A stretch of 64,000 bases of DNA from an uncultured Verrucomicrobiae bacterium (GCA_951813855.1 OX638380.1:2620876-2684875), one strand, 5' to 3'. Numbered from the stretch's first letter, positions 18,795 to 28,148 are shown. The notes: generated by a model not told the origin, from the sequence alone. Made by a program: numbers and translations.

Positions 18795-19358
18795 ATGACT
18801 GACCTAGATATTTTCAACGAAATGTTTAACACTGACTCTAATTCTTGTGTATCCTTTGGCCAAAATCAAAATCGACTAAAACTAACCGAACCGCAATATG
18901 CTTCATCTTCAATAACCCTGAAAGGAATTCCAGGTAATTTTTTTGTATTGCAAATGGACAGATTTGATTTGCCAATAAATTTTTTCAGTGGTAACCGTGG
19001 CGCACGTAAACGAGCTGACTTCGTTATTATAGCAGAAGCAATAATTAATAAGATTAATAAAACAGTAATTCTATATATTGAATTAAAAAATACTAATATT
19101 AAAAAAGATCACGTTATAAAACAACTTAAAGGAGCTTTTTGTTTTATTCAATATTGCCAAGCAATTGGAAGGTCGTTTTGGGAAAACAAAGACTTTCTCA
19201 AACATGCCGAACATCGATTTGTGGTCATTTGTAAAACAGATATAAACAAACGTCCAACCTTTCACAAAAAAGCCCAATTTCATAATAAACCTGGAAATTT
19301 TTTAAAAGTATCTTTTACTCAACATGAATCATTCTATCGTTTAATCGGATTAAAGTAA
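18795..19358 (+). CDS. Putative PD-(D/E)XK-fold nuclease, partner of the ATPase
   Basis: 187-residue AT-rich gene starting 1 bp after the ATPase stop (ATG 18795). No named family is recognised, but the core resembles a PD-(D/E)XK nuclease: Asp75 in RADFVII, then a strand with Glu96 and Lys98 in YIELKN, then a helix with Gln110 (KQLKGA). The C-terminal third is basic (HKKAQFHNKPGNF) and could contact nucleic acid. The likely role is the effector of a two-component ATPase-nuclease system. It may instead be a non-nuclease member of the fold. Confidence 0.6.
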   Translation: MTDLDIFNEMFNTDSNSCVSFGQNQNRLKLTEPQYASSSITLKGIPGNFFVLQMDRFDLPINFFSGNRGARKRADFVIIAEAIINKINKTVILYIELKNTNIKKDHVIKQLKGAFCFIQYCQAIGRSFWENKDFLKHAEHRFVVICKTDINKRPTFHKKAQFHNKPGNFLKVSFTQHESFYRLIGLK

Positions 19359-19662
19359 ATTAATTGCTACGGCATTGAAACTGCATGATGTCGCCTCAGG
19401 TAGATTCAATTGGAACCACTTTAAAATTGACCTTGTAAACGTTCGTGAAATATATGGTTGTTAACTCAATAGCAACTGTACCAGAACTCTCGCAAATCCA
19501 GTTGCCTTTACTGTTTTAAACTCGCTGAACGACAAACCGCCGTCCTTTCAAAAAATCTGCTTCGATTTTTTAGCCACTAAATCATCGAATCATCTGGCGA
19601 TGAAATCGTAAAGCAACGAACTTGATCGTTAACTCAATGTGTCTGGAAAGTCTGAAACGACC
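19359..19662. other. Spacer after the ATPase/nuclease pair, 304 bp
   Basis: Sequence composition rises from AT-rich towards the chromosomal background. I see no gene, direct repeat or terminator, and no obvious copy of the upstream boundary. Confidence 0.4.
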
Positions 19663-20733
19663 ATGAACGGATCATTAACCGAAATTCTTTCGATCCGATC
19701 GCAAGCCGACTTCGACCGAGCTGTCGATCAGGCTGTTTCGCTATTGCAACAAGGCCAGACCGTAGTATTACCCACCGAAACGGTCTACGGATTGGCGGCT
19801 AATGCGTTTAGCTCCGCAGCCGTGCGACGAATTTTCGAAATCAAGAGGAGACCTTTTAGCAACCCTCTAATCGTTCATTTCACCGGTCAGGACATGCTCG
19901 ATCATTGTGTCCGTCGATGGAGTCCGGAAGCCGAGCAACTCGGACGAGCGTTCTGGCCAGGCCCGCTCACCCTGATTGCCTTGCGTTCTCCCCACATTCC
20001 CGAAGTGGTCACGGCCGGCGGCGACACGGTCGCTCTGCGTTGGCCCTCCCATTCCTTCATGCAAGCCGTGATCCAAAAATGCGGTTTTCCTTTGGCGGCG
20101 CCCAGCGCCAACTTGGCCAATCGACTCTCTCCCACTCGCGCCGAACACGTCAAAGAGCAACTGGACGGAACCGTACCGTTAATCGTCGACACCGGAAGCG
20201 CCCCGGTAGGTATCGAATCCACGGTCGTCGATCTGGTCAGCCGGCCTCCGGCCCTACTGCGCCCGGGCATGATCAGCTTTCCAAAACTCAAGACGTTCGT
20301 CAAAAACCTCGAAAAGTCAACCGCTACCGAATCCTCGTCTGTCGACCGTAGTCCGGGACGGACAACCAAACACTACGCCCCCCGGGCGAAACTGATTATC
20401 GGATCTTGGAAAGACAGTTGCGAACTGGAAGCGTTCGTTCGACAATTTCCCTATTCCCGCAACGCCATCGGCATCGTTTCCTATTCTGTCAAATGCGATC
20501 CTGCCGGTTTCGCCCACTGTTCGCTGCTGCCTCCCGAAGCCGAAAACTACGCCTCTTCTCTTTTTTCCGAACTGCACGCCTGCGACGCCGCCGGCAGCGA
20601 CTTGATTCTCGTGGAATCGCCTCCCCCGGACGCGGCCTGGGACGGAATCCGAGACCGATTGACCCGGGCGTCTTCGACGACGGGATTTGAATTAAAGGAC
20701 ACGGAACGCATCGACGGTCGAACGCGGCGTTGA
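19663..20733 (+). CDS. L-threonylcarbamoyladenylate synthase, long Sua5-type
   Basis: Makes threonylcarbamoyl-AMP for the universal t6A37 modification of tRNAs. The 356-residue length with two domains indicates the Sua5 form: a YrdC-like catalytic domain (about 15-220) with VVLPTETVYGLAANA, KRRPFSNPL, FWPGPLTLI, LRWPSH, PLAAPSANLANRLSPT and IVDTGSAPVGIESTVVD, then a linker with GRTTKHYAPRA and a C-terminal Sua5 domain. ATG 19663 is preferred to GTG 19639. It stands alone on the plus strand, followed by more than 1 kb without genes. Confidence 0.93.
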   Translation: MNGSLTEILSIRSQADFDRAVDQAVSLLQQGQTVVLPTETVYGLAANAFSSAAVRRIFEIKRRPFSNPLIVHFTGQDMLDHCVRRWSPEAEQLGRAFWPGPLTLIALRSPHIPEVVTAGGDTVALRWPSHSFMQAVIQKCGFPLAAPSANLANRLSPTRAEHVKEQLDGTVPLIVDTGSAPVGIESTVVDLVSRPPALLRPGMISFPKLKTFVKNLEKSTATESSSVDRSPGRTTKHYAPRAKLIIGSWKDSCELEAFVRQFPYSRNAIGIVSYSVKCDPAGFAHCSLLPPEAENYASSLFSELHACDAAGSDLILVESPPPDAAWDGIRDRLTRASSTTGFELKDTERIDGRTRR

Positions 20734-21863
20734 GTTGTTCGATCGTCCCCGATCTGGCGCTGAAAATGTCGTCTGCCGACTGATCATCCTCCGTTCGCTA
20801 GATCTTGTCATGCCATCCTTTACAGAACGATTTTTCGAGGAAACCGGCAACGGATTGCCGCCAACTCCTCGATGTCATCGAAGCGGCACCTCCCCGCACG
20901 TGAGGAATCAAACCGATTTCGTTTATCGGAAGGATCAGGCGTAACTTCGTGCTGAATCAGTCGCCCCGGTACCACGGCACAGGAAAAAGTTCGTCGCCCC
21001 CAGCACCTCGAGCAATCGATCGACTGCCGGGATCGGTGCACCCCGAAAGTTCGCCCAGCGAACGCCCGGCCCTGACGCCGGCCCGATAGGAAGTCGAAAT
21101 CGAATGACGACATTCGATTCGTAATCCGAAGACAGCTTCCAGCTTGCCGGCACCGATAGAATTCCGGAACCGTTGCATCCATTACGCGCCCCTCGCTCCG
21201 AACGACAACACGAAAGGACGGCAAACGGCATAACCAATACCATTTTTAATCGCTCTCCGAACGGGTAACCGACCCATAATCCCTAGATTGACTCGACGAA
21301 TTACCGAATCGGCGATTCGCTGAAAACTTTACAATTCATCTGCCCATCTTGACGGCCTCCCAACTATCCGGCGTTCAGAATCGTTTCCCGTTCCTAGACC
21401 GTAATCACCGACGGACACACGCCATGTTCTCGCTCCTGAGCATACCGCTCGCCGGCAGATTCGTTCCATCCCGTTATCCGTCAACCGGGCAGAACCGGCA
21501 CCGGTAACGTCAGAACGGAAACTTGCAATCCGAAATATTCCGGGATCGCCCGGAAACACGAACGACCGTTCGACGGGAGCTACAGCGAACGCCCCCCGCT
21601 TCCCGAGGTTTTCTCTGGACCGATACGAACCTGGCGACCCGTTCGAAATAGAACGGATTCGGTATCCGAGACCCGACCTGAAGCAGGCTCGGGGACCCTC
21701 CCAGGCATGAGCCGCAACGCCTCGATCATCAGCGAACACTGTGCCCTCGATCGCGCAATGAACCACCCATGAGTTCAATTGCCGTTTGCAACTCAGGTCC
21801 CCGTATGCTACTTTACTATGCCTTAATTTCGCCGACGATCGAGACTCGGGTTACCCGCGCTTC
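20734..21863. other. 1.1-kb gene-free spacer
   Basis: No frame on either strand shows family similarity or codon texture. I find no tRNA-like cloverleaf, repeat array or mobile-element end. The promoter of the DUF1343 gene should lie in its last 100 bp, but I cannot identify it. Confidence 0.4.
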
Positions 21864-23108
21864 ATGAAAAAGTCATTCGCTTGTTACCTCTCCCTTACGG
21901 TTTTGTTCATTCTGGGATCCTCTCTGTCGGCCGAGGTCAAATTGGGAAACGACGTTCTGGCCGAACACGGTTACAAATACTTGGCCAACAAACGGGTCGG
22001 GTTGCTGACCAACCCCAGCGGAGTCAATCGACACGGCGTTTCCACCGTCCAATTGCTGAAATCGGCCCGGAACGTCCATCTCGTCGCCCTATTCGGAGCC
22101 GAACATGGAGTTTACGGCGACATTCCGGCCGGCAAGGAGTTTCCTGACGGCCGCGATCCCAAAACCGGACTCATGGTCTACTCCCTCTACGGCCCAGGCC
22201 CGGTCCGGGAACCTACCCCGGAGATGCTCAAAAATATCGATGTCATGGTCTACGACCTGCAGGATACCGGCGCCCGGTCCTACACCTTCATTTCTACCAT
22301 GGGCAAGGCTATGGACGCTTGCGGCAAGGCCAACGTCGAATTCATGGTTCTGGACCGGCCCAATCCCCTAGGCGGGTTGAGAGTGGAAGGACCGCATTAC
22401 GAAAGTAAATTCCGATCCTTGGTCGGATACTGGCCCATTCCCTACGTCTACGGCATGACCTGCGGCGAACTGGCTCGAATGATCCGGGGCGAAAAAATGA
22501 TCGATAATCCTTGCCGACTCCTGATCGTCCGAATGATGGGCTGGAAAAGATCAATGGTCTGGCAAGACACCGGACTCAAATGGAAACCGACCTCCCCCAA
22601 CGTTCCCAATGGAGATTCGTCCATGTATCAAGTAGCGACCGGCATGCTGGGAGAAATCGGCGGCGTAGATATCGGCATCAATTCTCGAGAGCCCTTCGAA
22701 TACATCGCAGCCGACTGGCTCAAGGGACCGGCCACGGCGAAATATCTCAACGATCTCAACCTGCCCGGCGTCAGTTTCCAATCCCGAACGATCTTGTCCC
22801 GCCGCGGTAAATCCAAAGGCAAACCGATCCCCTCGGTGAGGATCAACTTCCTGGACAAGGCCAACGCGCCTCTCAGTTCGATCAATTTCCACTTGCTGGA
22901 CGCGGTCAAACGGGTCAGCCAGCGGGATCTGTTTCAGGCCGCCCGGGAACGGGGCAAGAATTGGAACATGTTCGACAAAGTCAACGGCACCGACAAGACC
23001 CGGCTCGACCTGCAAAGAGGCACCCCCGTCTTTAACATCGCCAAGGGTTGGAACGCCGGTGTACGCGATTTCAAGGAGCGTCGGAAACGTTGGTTGATTT
23101 ACGATTAA
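21864..23108 (+). CDS. DUF1343/NamZ-type exo-beta-N-acetylmuramidase
   Basis: 414-residue exported protein of the DUF1343 family, whose characterised member NamZ (GH171) releases N-acetylmuramic acid from peptidoglycan fragments. ATG 21864 is followed directly by a signal peptide (KKSFACYLSLTVLFILGSSLSA). Family motifs are VGLLTNPSGV, ALFGAEHGVYGD, VYDLQDTGARSYTF, LDRPNPLGG and NVPNGDSSMYQVATGMLGE. It probably recycles or scavenges cell-wall sugars. Its last 38 bp overlap the 3' end of the convergent sulfatase gene. Confidence 0.87.
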   Translation: MKKSFACYLSLTVLFILGSSLSAEVKLGNDVLAEHGYKYLANKRVGLLTNPSGVNRHGVSTVQLLKSARNVHLVALFGAEHGVYGDIPAGKEFPDGRDPKTGLMVYSLYGPGPVREPTPEMLKNIDVMVYDLQDTGARSYTFISTMGKAMDACGKANVEFMVLDRPNPLGGLRVEGPHYESKFRSLVGYWPIPYVYGMTCGELARMIRGEKMIDNPCRLLIVRMMGWKRSMVWQDTGLKWKPTSPNVPNGDSSMYQVATGMLGEIGGVDIGINSREPFEYIAADWLKGPATAKYLNDLNLPGVSFQSRTILSRRGKSKGKPIPSVRINFLDKANAPLSSINFHLLDAVKRVSQRDLFQAARERGKNWNMFDKVNGTDKTRLDLQRGTPVFNIAKGWNAGVRDFKERRKRWLIYD

Positions 23109-25098
23109 GCCGTTCGAATAAAATCGGTTCCGGCACGAAACTCGTATCGCCGACTTTCACCTGCCATCGCTCGAGAGCCGATCGCAGGCGCCGGAGCCGT
23201 TCCTGTTGTTCGGGAAGCTCCGCCAGATTAACCGTTTCGTACGGGTCCCGTTCCAAATCGTAGAGTTCCTCGACCGGTTTGACCGAACGAAACCACTGCG
23301 ACTGCGCCTGGTCGAGCCGGCCTTCTTGGTGCAGCCGCCGCAAATCCACCAGCGTGGGCATTTTATCCATATAGTCGATATGCTGGTCATAGGGACGGCC
23401 GGGCTCGAAATTGCGAATATATTTGTAGCGACGGTCGCGAACGGCCCTCATGAATTCCAAGGCCTCGTCCATGCGGTCCCGATGAAAGAACAGCATCTCG
23501 GGTTCCGGTTGCTTACGGGCTCCCAAGAAAACGCGACCGTGCATGTATTCCTTGGGTTGCAATCCGGCCAGCGCCAGCACCGTCGGGGGTAAATCCTGGG
23601 TGGAAACCAGTTCTTCCGAAACCGTTCCCGCCGACCACCGGCCCGGCCAGCGAACGATCAAAGGGATATGAACGCCGGATTCGTAGATCCACCGCTTGCC
23701 GCGAGGCAGTCCGCGTCCATGGTCGCTCCAGAACATGACGACGGTATTATCGGCCAGGCCGTCAGCTTCCAACCGTGCGAGTATTTCGCCGACCATCCGA
23801 TCCATCTCGGAAATATTGTCGTGGTACCTCGCCCAGTCTTTCCGGGTTTCCGGAGTGTCGGCGTAAATGGGCGGCAAATGCTCGGAAGCTTTTGCCGGAT
23901 CGTGAATCTGCTCGGGCCGCAACTGCTGCTGCAGGTCGGCGTGCCGACCGTCCCCGTGCCGGATCTGGCTTTCGTGAGTGATGGTCAGATTGATGACGGA
24001 AAAAAACGGCTGCCCCGGACGACGATCGCGCCAATCGTTATGCCCGTTGCCCTGACGATCCCATACCTGGCGCAAATTAGGTCGGGACTGGTAATCGGTC
24101 TTGGACTTGTTGGTGCAAAAATAACCGGCTTGGCGCAAATATTCGGGAAAACAACGCACGCCTTCGGGAAAGGGAATGTTCGTCCGCATATGTTGTCCTC
24201 CGTAGGCGATCGGGTACATGCCGGTAATGATTCCCGTACGATTGACGGCGCAAACCCCGGCGGGAGTGAAAGCTCGTGAAAAGCGGATCCCTTCCGCGGC
24301 CAAACGGTCCAGATTAGGAGTCGAAGCGTAGGCGTCGCCGTAGCATCCCAAATTGGGACTGATGTCTTCGCAACTGATCCATAGAATATTGGGCCGTTCG
24401 AGTGCCGCTTCCCGGTCTCTCGGGGGAGGAACTTGATCTAACGTCAAGGGGCCGAACTGGCGGGGATTATAATTACCGCCCTTCGGTCGAACGTGATGTT
24501 CCAACTCGCCTCGATTCTCGATCGACCGGATGGCATTTTTTACTCCGCCCTTGATGTGATAGTCTCCGGCTCGCTGACGAACTTCTGCCAACGCTGGAAG
24601 CAGATCACGAGCCGCTGGACCGAGCCGTCCCAGAAAATCCGCCGCGGAACATGCCATACTGCGCTGCCCCGAACGCACTCCCTTCATCAAGGCGTCCGTA
24701 CGGAATTCGGCAGGATCGATTCGGGAAATTGCGTAATCCAGGGCCAAGCGCACCGACAACGGGGAAATCTCATAAACGTTCCGAAGCGCCGGAAGCGACT
24801 GGGCCGCCGCCGGCCCCAAATCGCCGAGTTGACTAGCAGCCCAATAGCGAATCGAAGGTTCCTTCTCCTCAAGCAAAACCGTCAAGGCCGGTACTGCGCG
24901 AACGCCGAATAAACCGATCGTCTTGGCCGCCCGCAACCGTTCGGTTTCGTTCTCGGAATTTAAATCCGCCACCCACCCCTCGAAGTCGCGTCCGGCGATC
25001 AAATCCGAGCGTTCGGCTAACGTTTCGGTAACGAGGATCAAACTCGGAAGCGCTAAGATCAATCGGAGACGACCTAGCGAATTAAGGCACGATTTCAT
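23071..25098 (-). CDS. Exported sulfatase with N-terminal HEAT repeats and atypical CAVNR signature
   Basis: 675 residues: signal peptide (1-28), a HEAT-like helical repeat region (about 35-200, e.g. RAAKTIGLFGVRAVPAL, AASQLGDLGPAA), then a sulfatase domain (from about 233: RPNILWISCEDISPNLGCYG). Sulfatases normally need C/S-x-P/A-x-R so that Cys becomes formylglycine. Here the segment is TPAGVCAVNRTG, with Cys283 (24250-24252) but Val where Pro or Ala is expected. Other active-site elements (WSDHGRGLPRGK, YDLERDPYE) look normal. It could be modified inefficiently, inactive as a sulfatase, or a phosphatase-like relative. Confidence 0.85.
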   Translation of the reverse strand: MKSCLNSLGRLRLILALPSLILVTETLAERSDLIAGRDFEGWVADLNSENETERLRAAKTIGLFGVRAVPALTVLLEEKEPSIRYWAASQLGDLGPAAAQSLPALRNVYEISPLSVRLALDYAISRIDPAEFRTDALMKGVRSGQRSMACSAADFLGRLGPAARDLLPALAEVRQRAGDYHIKGGVKNAIRSIENRGELEHHVRPKGGNYNPRQFGPLTLDQVPPPRDREAALERPNILWISCEDISPNLGCYGDAYASTPNLDRLAAEGIRFSRAFTPAGVCAVNRTGIITGMYPIAYGGQHMRTNIPFPEGVRCFPEYLRQAGYFCTNKSKTDYQSRPNLRQVWDRQGNGHNDWRDRRPGQPFFSVINLTITHESQIRHGDGRHADLQQQLRPEQIHDPAKASEHLPPIYADTPETRKDWARYHDNISEMDRMVGEILARLEADGLADNTVVMFWSDHGRGLPRGKRWIYESGVHIPLIVRWPGRWSAGTVSEELVSTQDLPPTVLALAGLQPKEYMHGRVFLGARKQPEPEMLFFHRDRMDEALEFMRAVRDRRYKYIRNFEPGRPYDQHIDYMDKMPTLVDLRRLHQEGRLDQAQSQWFRSVKPVEELYDLERDPYETVNLAELPEQQERLRRLRSALERWQVKVGDTSFVPEPILFERLNRKSTNVSDAP

Positions 25099-25583
25099 GG
25101 CTGAGCGATAAAGGTAACGGAAAGAAACTCTTTAACTCAAAACGCCGCTCGAGAAAAGCCGCAAGTAATCCGGCACCGTCGCCGCCGAACGAGTAATTCG
25201 ACCCGAAAGACCGGAAACCCGAAATCAACAACAGCCGTTTTTTCAAACCCGTTCGCTCGAGCGATTAACCACCGGAAGGTCGGCGGTAGCGATTCCCACC
25301 TGCTTCTCGGAGGGATCGGTATGACCGGATCGTTCGCGCTCCGCGAGGAGGAAAAATGGCGAATCAGGCGTCCCGGCTACGAATGGCACGCTAATTGCTG
25401 CTACCCGTTAACAGCATGAACGGGAATCCAACAGACGACCGCCAAGTACCCTCCACCCGGGCCTCCTTGCTCCACAAATTGGCTAATCGCCGCTTCCGAC
25501 GAATCCAACATTACCAGGTGGAACGAGGAAAAAAGGAGAAACCGTCTCCGGTTCAAAGCAATGGCAAAACAACCGAGAACTAG
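25099..25583. other. Spacer of about 485 bp
   Basis: It lies upstream of the sulfatase gene and downstream of the decayed small-gene cluster. No gene or repeat is visible; the sulfatase promoter should lie next to 25100 but no clear -35/-10 pair is seen. Confidence 0.35.
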
Positions 25584-26017
25584 CTAGCCGACGCGTCCGA
25601 ACGATTCGTTGGAATCGACTTGTCGGCAGCGAAAACAAACGTTTCCCCCATCGGTGGTCGCCGCTTCGTTCGACACCGCCGCCTTTTCGCTCCGGACCGG
25701 AACACTAAACCCCTTCTTCGCCGTACCGGTTCCGAAGGTCTTGCCCAAGAGCGGTGTCAGTTCGAGCCGTTCGCTGACGACCACGCCGATCGGCACCCAT
25801 TCACCGGTACGTTTGCTTCCTCCGTTGCTTCGTACCTGCGATCGAGGCAGTGTCTGTCGAGTTCCCCGATGGCTTCCACGTTTTCCGGCCATGCGTCGGC
25901 TTGAAGTTTGCGGAATTCCTTGAAGTGCTCTTGTCGCTCCGTTTCGTACGCCGCTGCGAATTCTTCCGCGTGTTTCCAGCGAGGCATGTCCAGCAATTCT
26001 TCAGGCGGCGGATTCAT
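25584..26017 (-). pseudogene. Small gene of unknown function, probably frameshifted
   Basis: From ATG 26017 a coding-like frame begins (MNPPPEELLDM, then RWKHAEEFAAAYETERQE) and ends at 25757. Coding texture fades after TEEANV near 25815 and continues convincingly in the next frame (KRTGEWVPIGVVVSERLEL) to a stop at 25584. Joining the frames by a 1-bp shift between about 25815 and 25850 would give a protein of roughly 140 residues. The family is not recognised. The ATG overlaps the 3' end of the upstream small ORF by 17 bp, as in coupled genes. A true short form ending at 25757 is the alternative. Confidence 0.45.
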
Positions 26018-26225
26018 TTTCCTCCGCCTCGTCATAGGCGGCTTGCACCTCCGCTTCGATGGTTTCGGGATCTTCGCCAGTCATTTCGGCGATTTCCTGA
26101 GTCGAGCAGGCCCGCCCTTCCAACCAATCGTAAACCACTTCGTCGACGAGCACCCATGTTTCCGCCGCCATCAGCCAGTCCATTTGCTCGGCGCAATAAT
26201 CGTCCAGATCTTCCACGGTGCACAC
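26001..26225 (-). pseudogene. Small acidic ORF, probably 5'-truncated or frameshifted
   Basis: 74 codons from GTG 26225 give a very acidic helical protein (for instance AEMTGEDPETIEAEV). In-frame sequence upstream still looks coding (ERFHRTHVDIWPEG) but meets TAG at 26274-26276. A strong AGGAGG (26319-26324) with ATG at 26314 exists, but that ATG is in another reading frame, suggesting a lost base between 26314 and 26274. I therefore treat it as a damaged gene; a GTG-started intact small protein is possible. It is overlapped by the next small gene. Confidence 0.4.
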
Positions 26226-26376
26226 GCCTTCGGGCCAAATGTCGACGTGGGTGCGGTGAAACCGCTCGAAGCGCTATTGCCGTTCCCGTTTGAGATCGGC
26301 AACAAAATCTTCATCCGACCTCCTAGGCCGGGAGTGACAGGAATTTCCGTTCGGGATCATAATCGTTTCAGTATTT

Positions 26377-26979
26377 CTAAGTTCTTGAGTTTTCGACGGT
26401 CGAACATGATACTTTATTCGCCCATTCCCTGCCTGTTTTAAAATCCTCTTCTGTCATTCTTGGAATGTTTCGTAAAACTATTTGAGATACTCGCTTGCGA
26501 GAACCTTCATTGGAACATTCGCACCCGATAACCCAACGGAAAACACTGCCAACCTGAATTTGCGATACATCTTCCTCCGAGAATTCGACCAAAGGTATTA
26601 TTGCCTCTTCGCTTTCATAAGAATCACCCTCGGTCAGAACTACTAACAATGCGGTGAGTTTATCTTCCATCAGTTCAGTTACCCGTCCTTCCCATTCCTG
26701 CAAGGGTAGTAACGAAGCATGCGGCAAAGCAAGTACTTCTGTAGGTGGAAAATTCAAAAACGAATTTATTGATTGATCGACAATATAGCTAACGGTCGAA
26801 GAACTATTATTTACTGCTTTGTTATTATTTAAAGAACTATATTTTAATGCTGTTTTACGAGCTAATTCTCGATTCATCACCTCGTTCGCCAGAGACAACT
26901 TTATCCTGACTTCCAATTCAGGATCCTTATTGATCGTTTCTAATTGCTGAAACGTTGAATCTTGAGCTGTTTGCACCAT
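26377..26979 (-). CDS. Hypothetical protein of an unassigned small-gene cassette
   Basis: 200 residues, AT-rich. ATG 26979 has a good GGGAG 6 nt upstream and lies 12 bp after the stop of the preceding gene. The N-terminal third is helical and Asn/Ser-rich; the C-terminal part looks folded, with PLVEFSEEDVSQIQVGSVF, RWVIGCE and RKRVSQIVLRNIPRMT. I recall similarly worded uncharacterised proteins in other bacteria but cannot name a domain. It follows the 96-residue gene and the pseudogene at 27285-27684, so it likely belonged to one three-gene operon. Function unknown. Confidence 0.6.
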   Translation of the reverse strand: MVQTAQDSTFQQLETINKDPELEVRIKLSLANEVMNRELARKTALKYSSLNNNKAVNNSSSTVSYIVDQSINSFLNFPPTEVLALPHASLLPLQEWEGRVTELMEDKLTALLVVLTEGDSYESEEAIIPLVEFSEEDVSQIQVGSVFRWVIGCECSNEGSRKRVSQIVLRNIPRMTEEDFKTGREWANKVSCSTVENSRT

Positions 26980-26991
26980 GAATGCTCCCTG

Positions 26992-27282
26992 CTATTCCAT
27001 TGATAAAGATTTTAATTGATTGACGATTCGATCCGCTGGATTTATTGATTCTTCAAATTCCTTCTTGACTAAATCAAATAATTGAATGCGTCCATTATCA
27101 CACGCCTCGTCAATCTGGTAATGATCATTGACTTGAACATGAATTCTTGTGTTTTTGTTTTCAATAACTCGAGACGGTTCCACCGTAAATGTGATGCATC
27201 CTCCCGCCGACCTTCCCTTCGGTTGAGTTTGACACATTGCCAACGAGGCCATCCCGCCTTTTTTCTGATCGAGATTGATCAT
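26992..27282 (-). CDS. Hypothetical protein of an unassigned small-gene cassette
   Basis: 96 residues. ATG 27282 is chosen because it lies 2 nt after the TGA (27285-27287) of the upstream pseudogene and has a GGGGG stretch 11 nt before it; ATG 27300 is the alternative. The protein has a strand-rich core (GCITFTVEPSRVI, TRIHVQVNDHYQID) and a C-terminal helix (LVKKEFEESINPADRIVNQ). No family name can be assigned. It is tightly packed between the pseudogene and the 200-residue gene and was probably translated with them. Confidence 0.6.
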   Translation of the reverse strand: MINLDQKKGGMASLAMCQTQPKGRSAGGCITFTVEPSRVIENKNTRIHVQVNDHYQIDEACDNGRIQLFDLVKKEFEESINPADRIVNQLKSLSME

Positions 27283-27284
27283 TT

Positions 27285-27684
27285 TCACAATATCCCCCAT
27301 GGTTTCAAAGGAACCAATTTTCTTCCCACTCGATCACTCGCATCCGAATTTTCGGCTCGAAAGTGCACGTGATGATTGATTCCAATAGCACTAATGGGCG
27401 TATGTGAAAGAAATTCTTTAAAAATTCGCTCCACTAAGTCGTGCCAGCGAACCTAAGGCGCTTGACGAGTTTCAACTTCAAAATAATCGGGTAAGACATT
27501 GAGATTAAGCCACTCCATAGAGTAAACAGTCAAACCGGAATGGGCAATTATCAGATTAGCAGTTTCAGCAACTGTTCTTGGGAAGCAACCCGAACATAGC
27601 AAACCAAGCCGGTGTAACTATCACCGGCTTGAAATTTCCAAGAAGTACATTACTCACGCCTCTGATATCCGTTTCGATGCTCAT
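27285..27684 (-). pseudogene. Pseudogene with one frameshift and one premature stop
   Basis: Starts at ATG 27684 with a strong AAGGGGGAA just upstream and reads MSIETDIRGVSNVLLG, FKPVIVTPAWFAMFGLLP, then leaves frame (stop at 27565-27567). Coding continues in a second frame (ETANLIIAHSGLTVYSMEW, LPDYFEVETRQAP), is cut by TAG at 27453-27455, then resumes (RWHDLVERIFKEFLSHTPIS, GINHHVHFRAEN, RKLVPLKPWGIL) to TGA 27285-27287. The reconstructed protein would be about 133 residues. The final TGA lies 2 nt before the next ATG, as in an operon. The pattern HTPI..GIN..VHF and a terminal L.P..PWG appears in uncharacterised bacterial proteins I remember, but I know no function. Confidence 0.75.
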
Positions 27685-28148
27685 TTCCCCCTTGCAATTG
27701 CCATGCTAACACTAACCGTCATACTAATGCACGAAACATTTTCGAAAAAATAAGGCACCCGTCTTCTTCAAACAAAAAACACACTTGCTCGACTTCATCG
27801 TTTACAGCATCCTGAAGGCACCCTCCTCAAGCATCGGAGGCAACTCACTCAACAAGAATTCAGTTTGATTGCCGAACACTCCATTAGGCCAATAACCCGC
27901 TCCGCGATGTCTACTAGCCAAGCTCAGTACGCTAAACCTCGTCATTTGCTTCGGAAATTATCAATCGTCGGAAAAACAGTCGCTATCCTCGCGAAATCCC
28001 TCACAGCACTTCGGTCGGAACCTATTTCGGCTCTCCAAACGAGCGTCTATGTCTATCCCCATCAAGATCATTCCTAAAATAGTTAATGAAAAGATCAACC
28101 CCACAAGATTGAAAAAACAAAAAAATGGATATTTTTCACCACCGAAGC
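27685..28148. other. AT-rich spacer, about 460 bp
   Basis: Upstream of the decayed cassette and downstream of the eboE-type gene. It is AT-rich, with no frame that looks coding. The promoter of the cassette (minus strand) would be within the first 100 bp. Confidence 0.4.
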
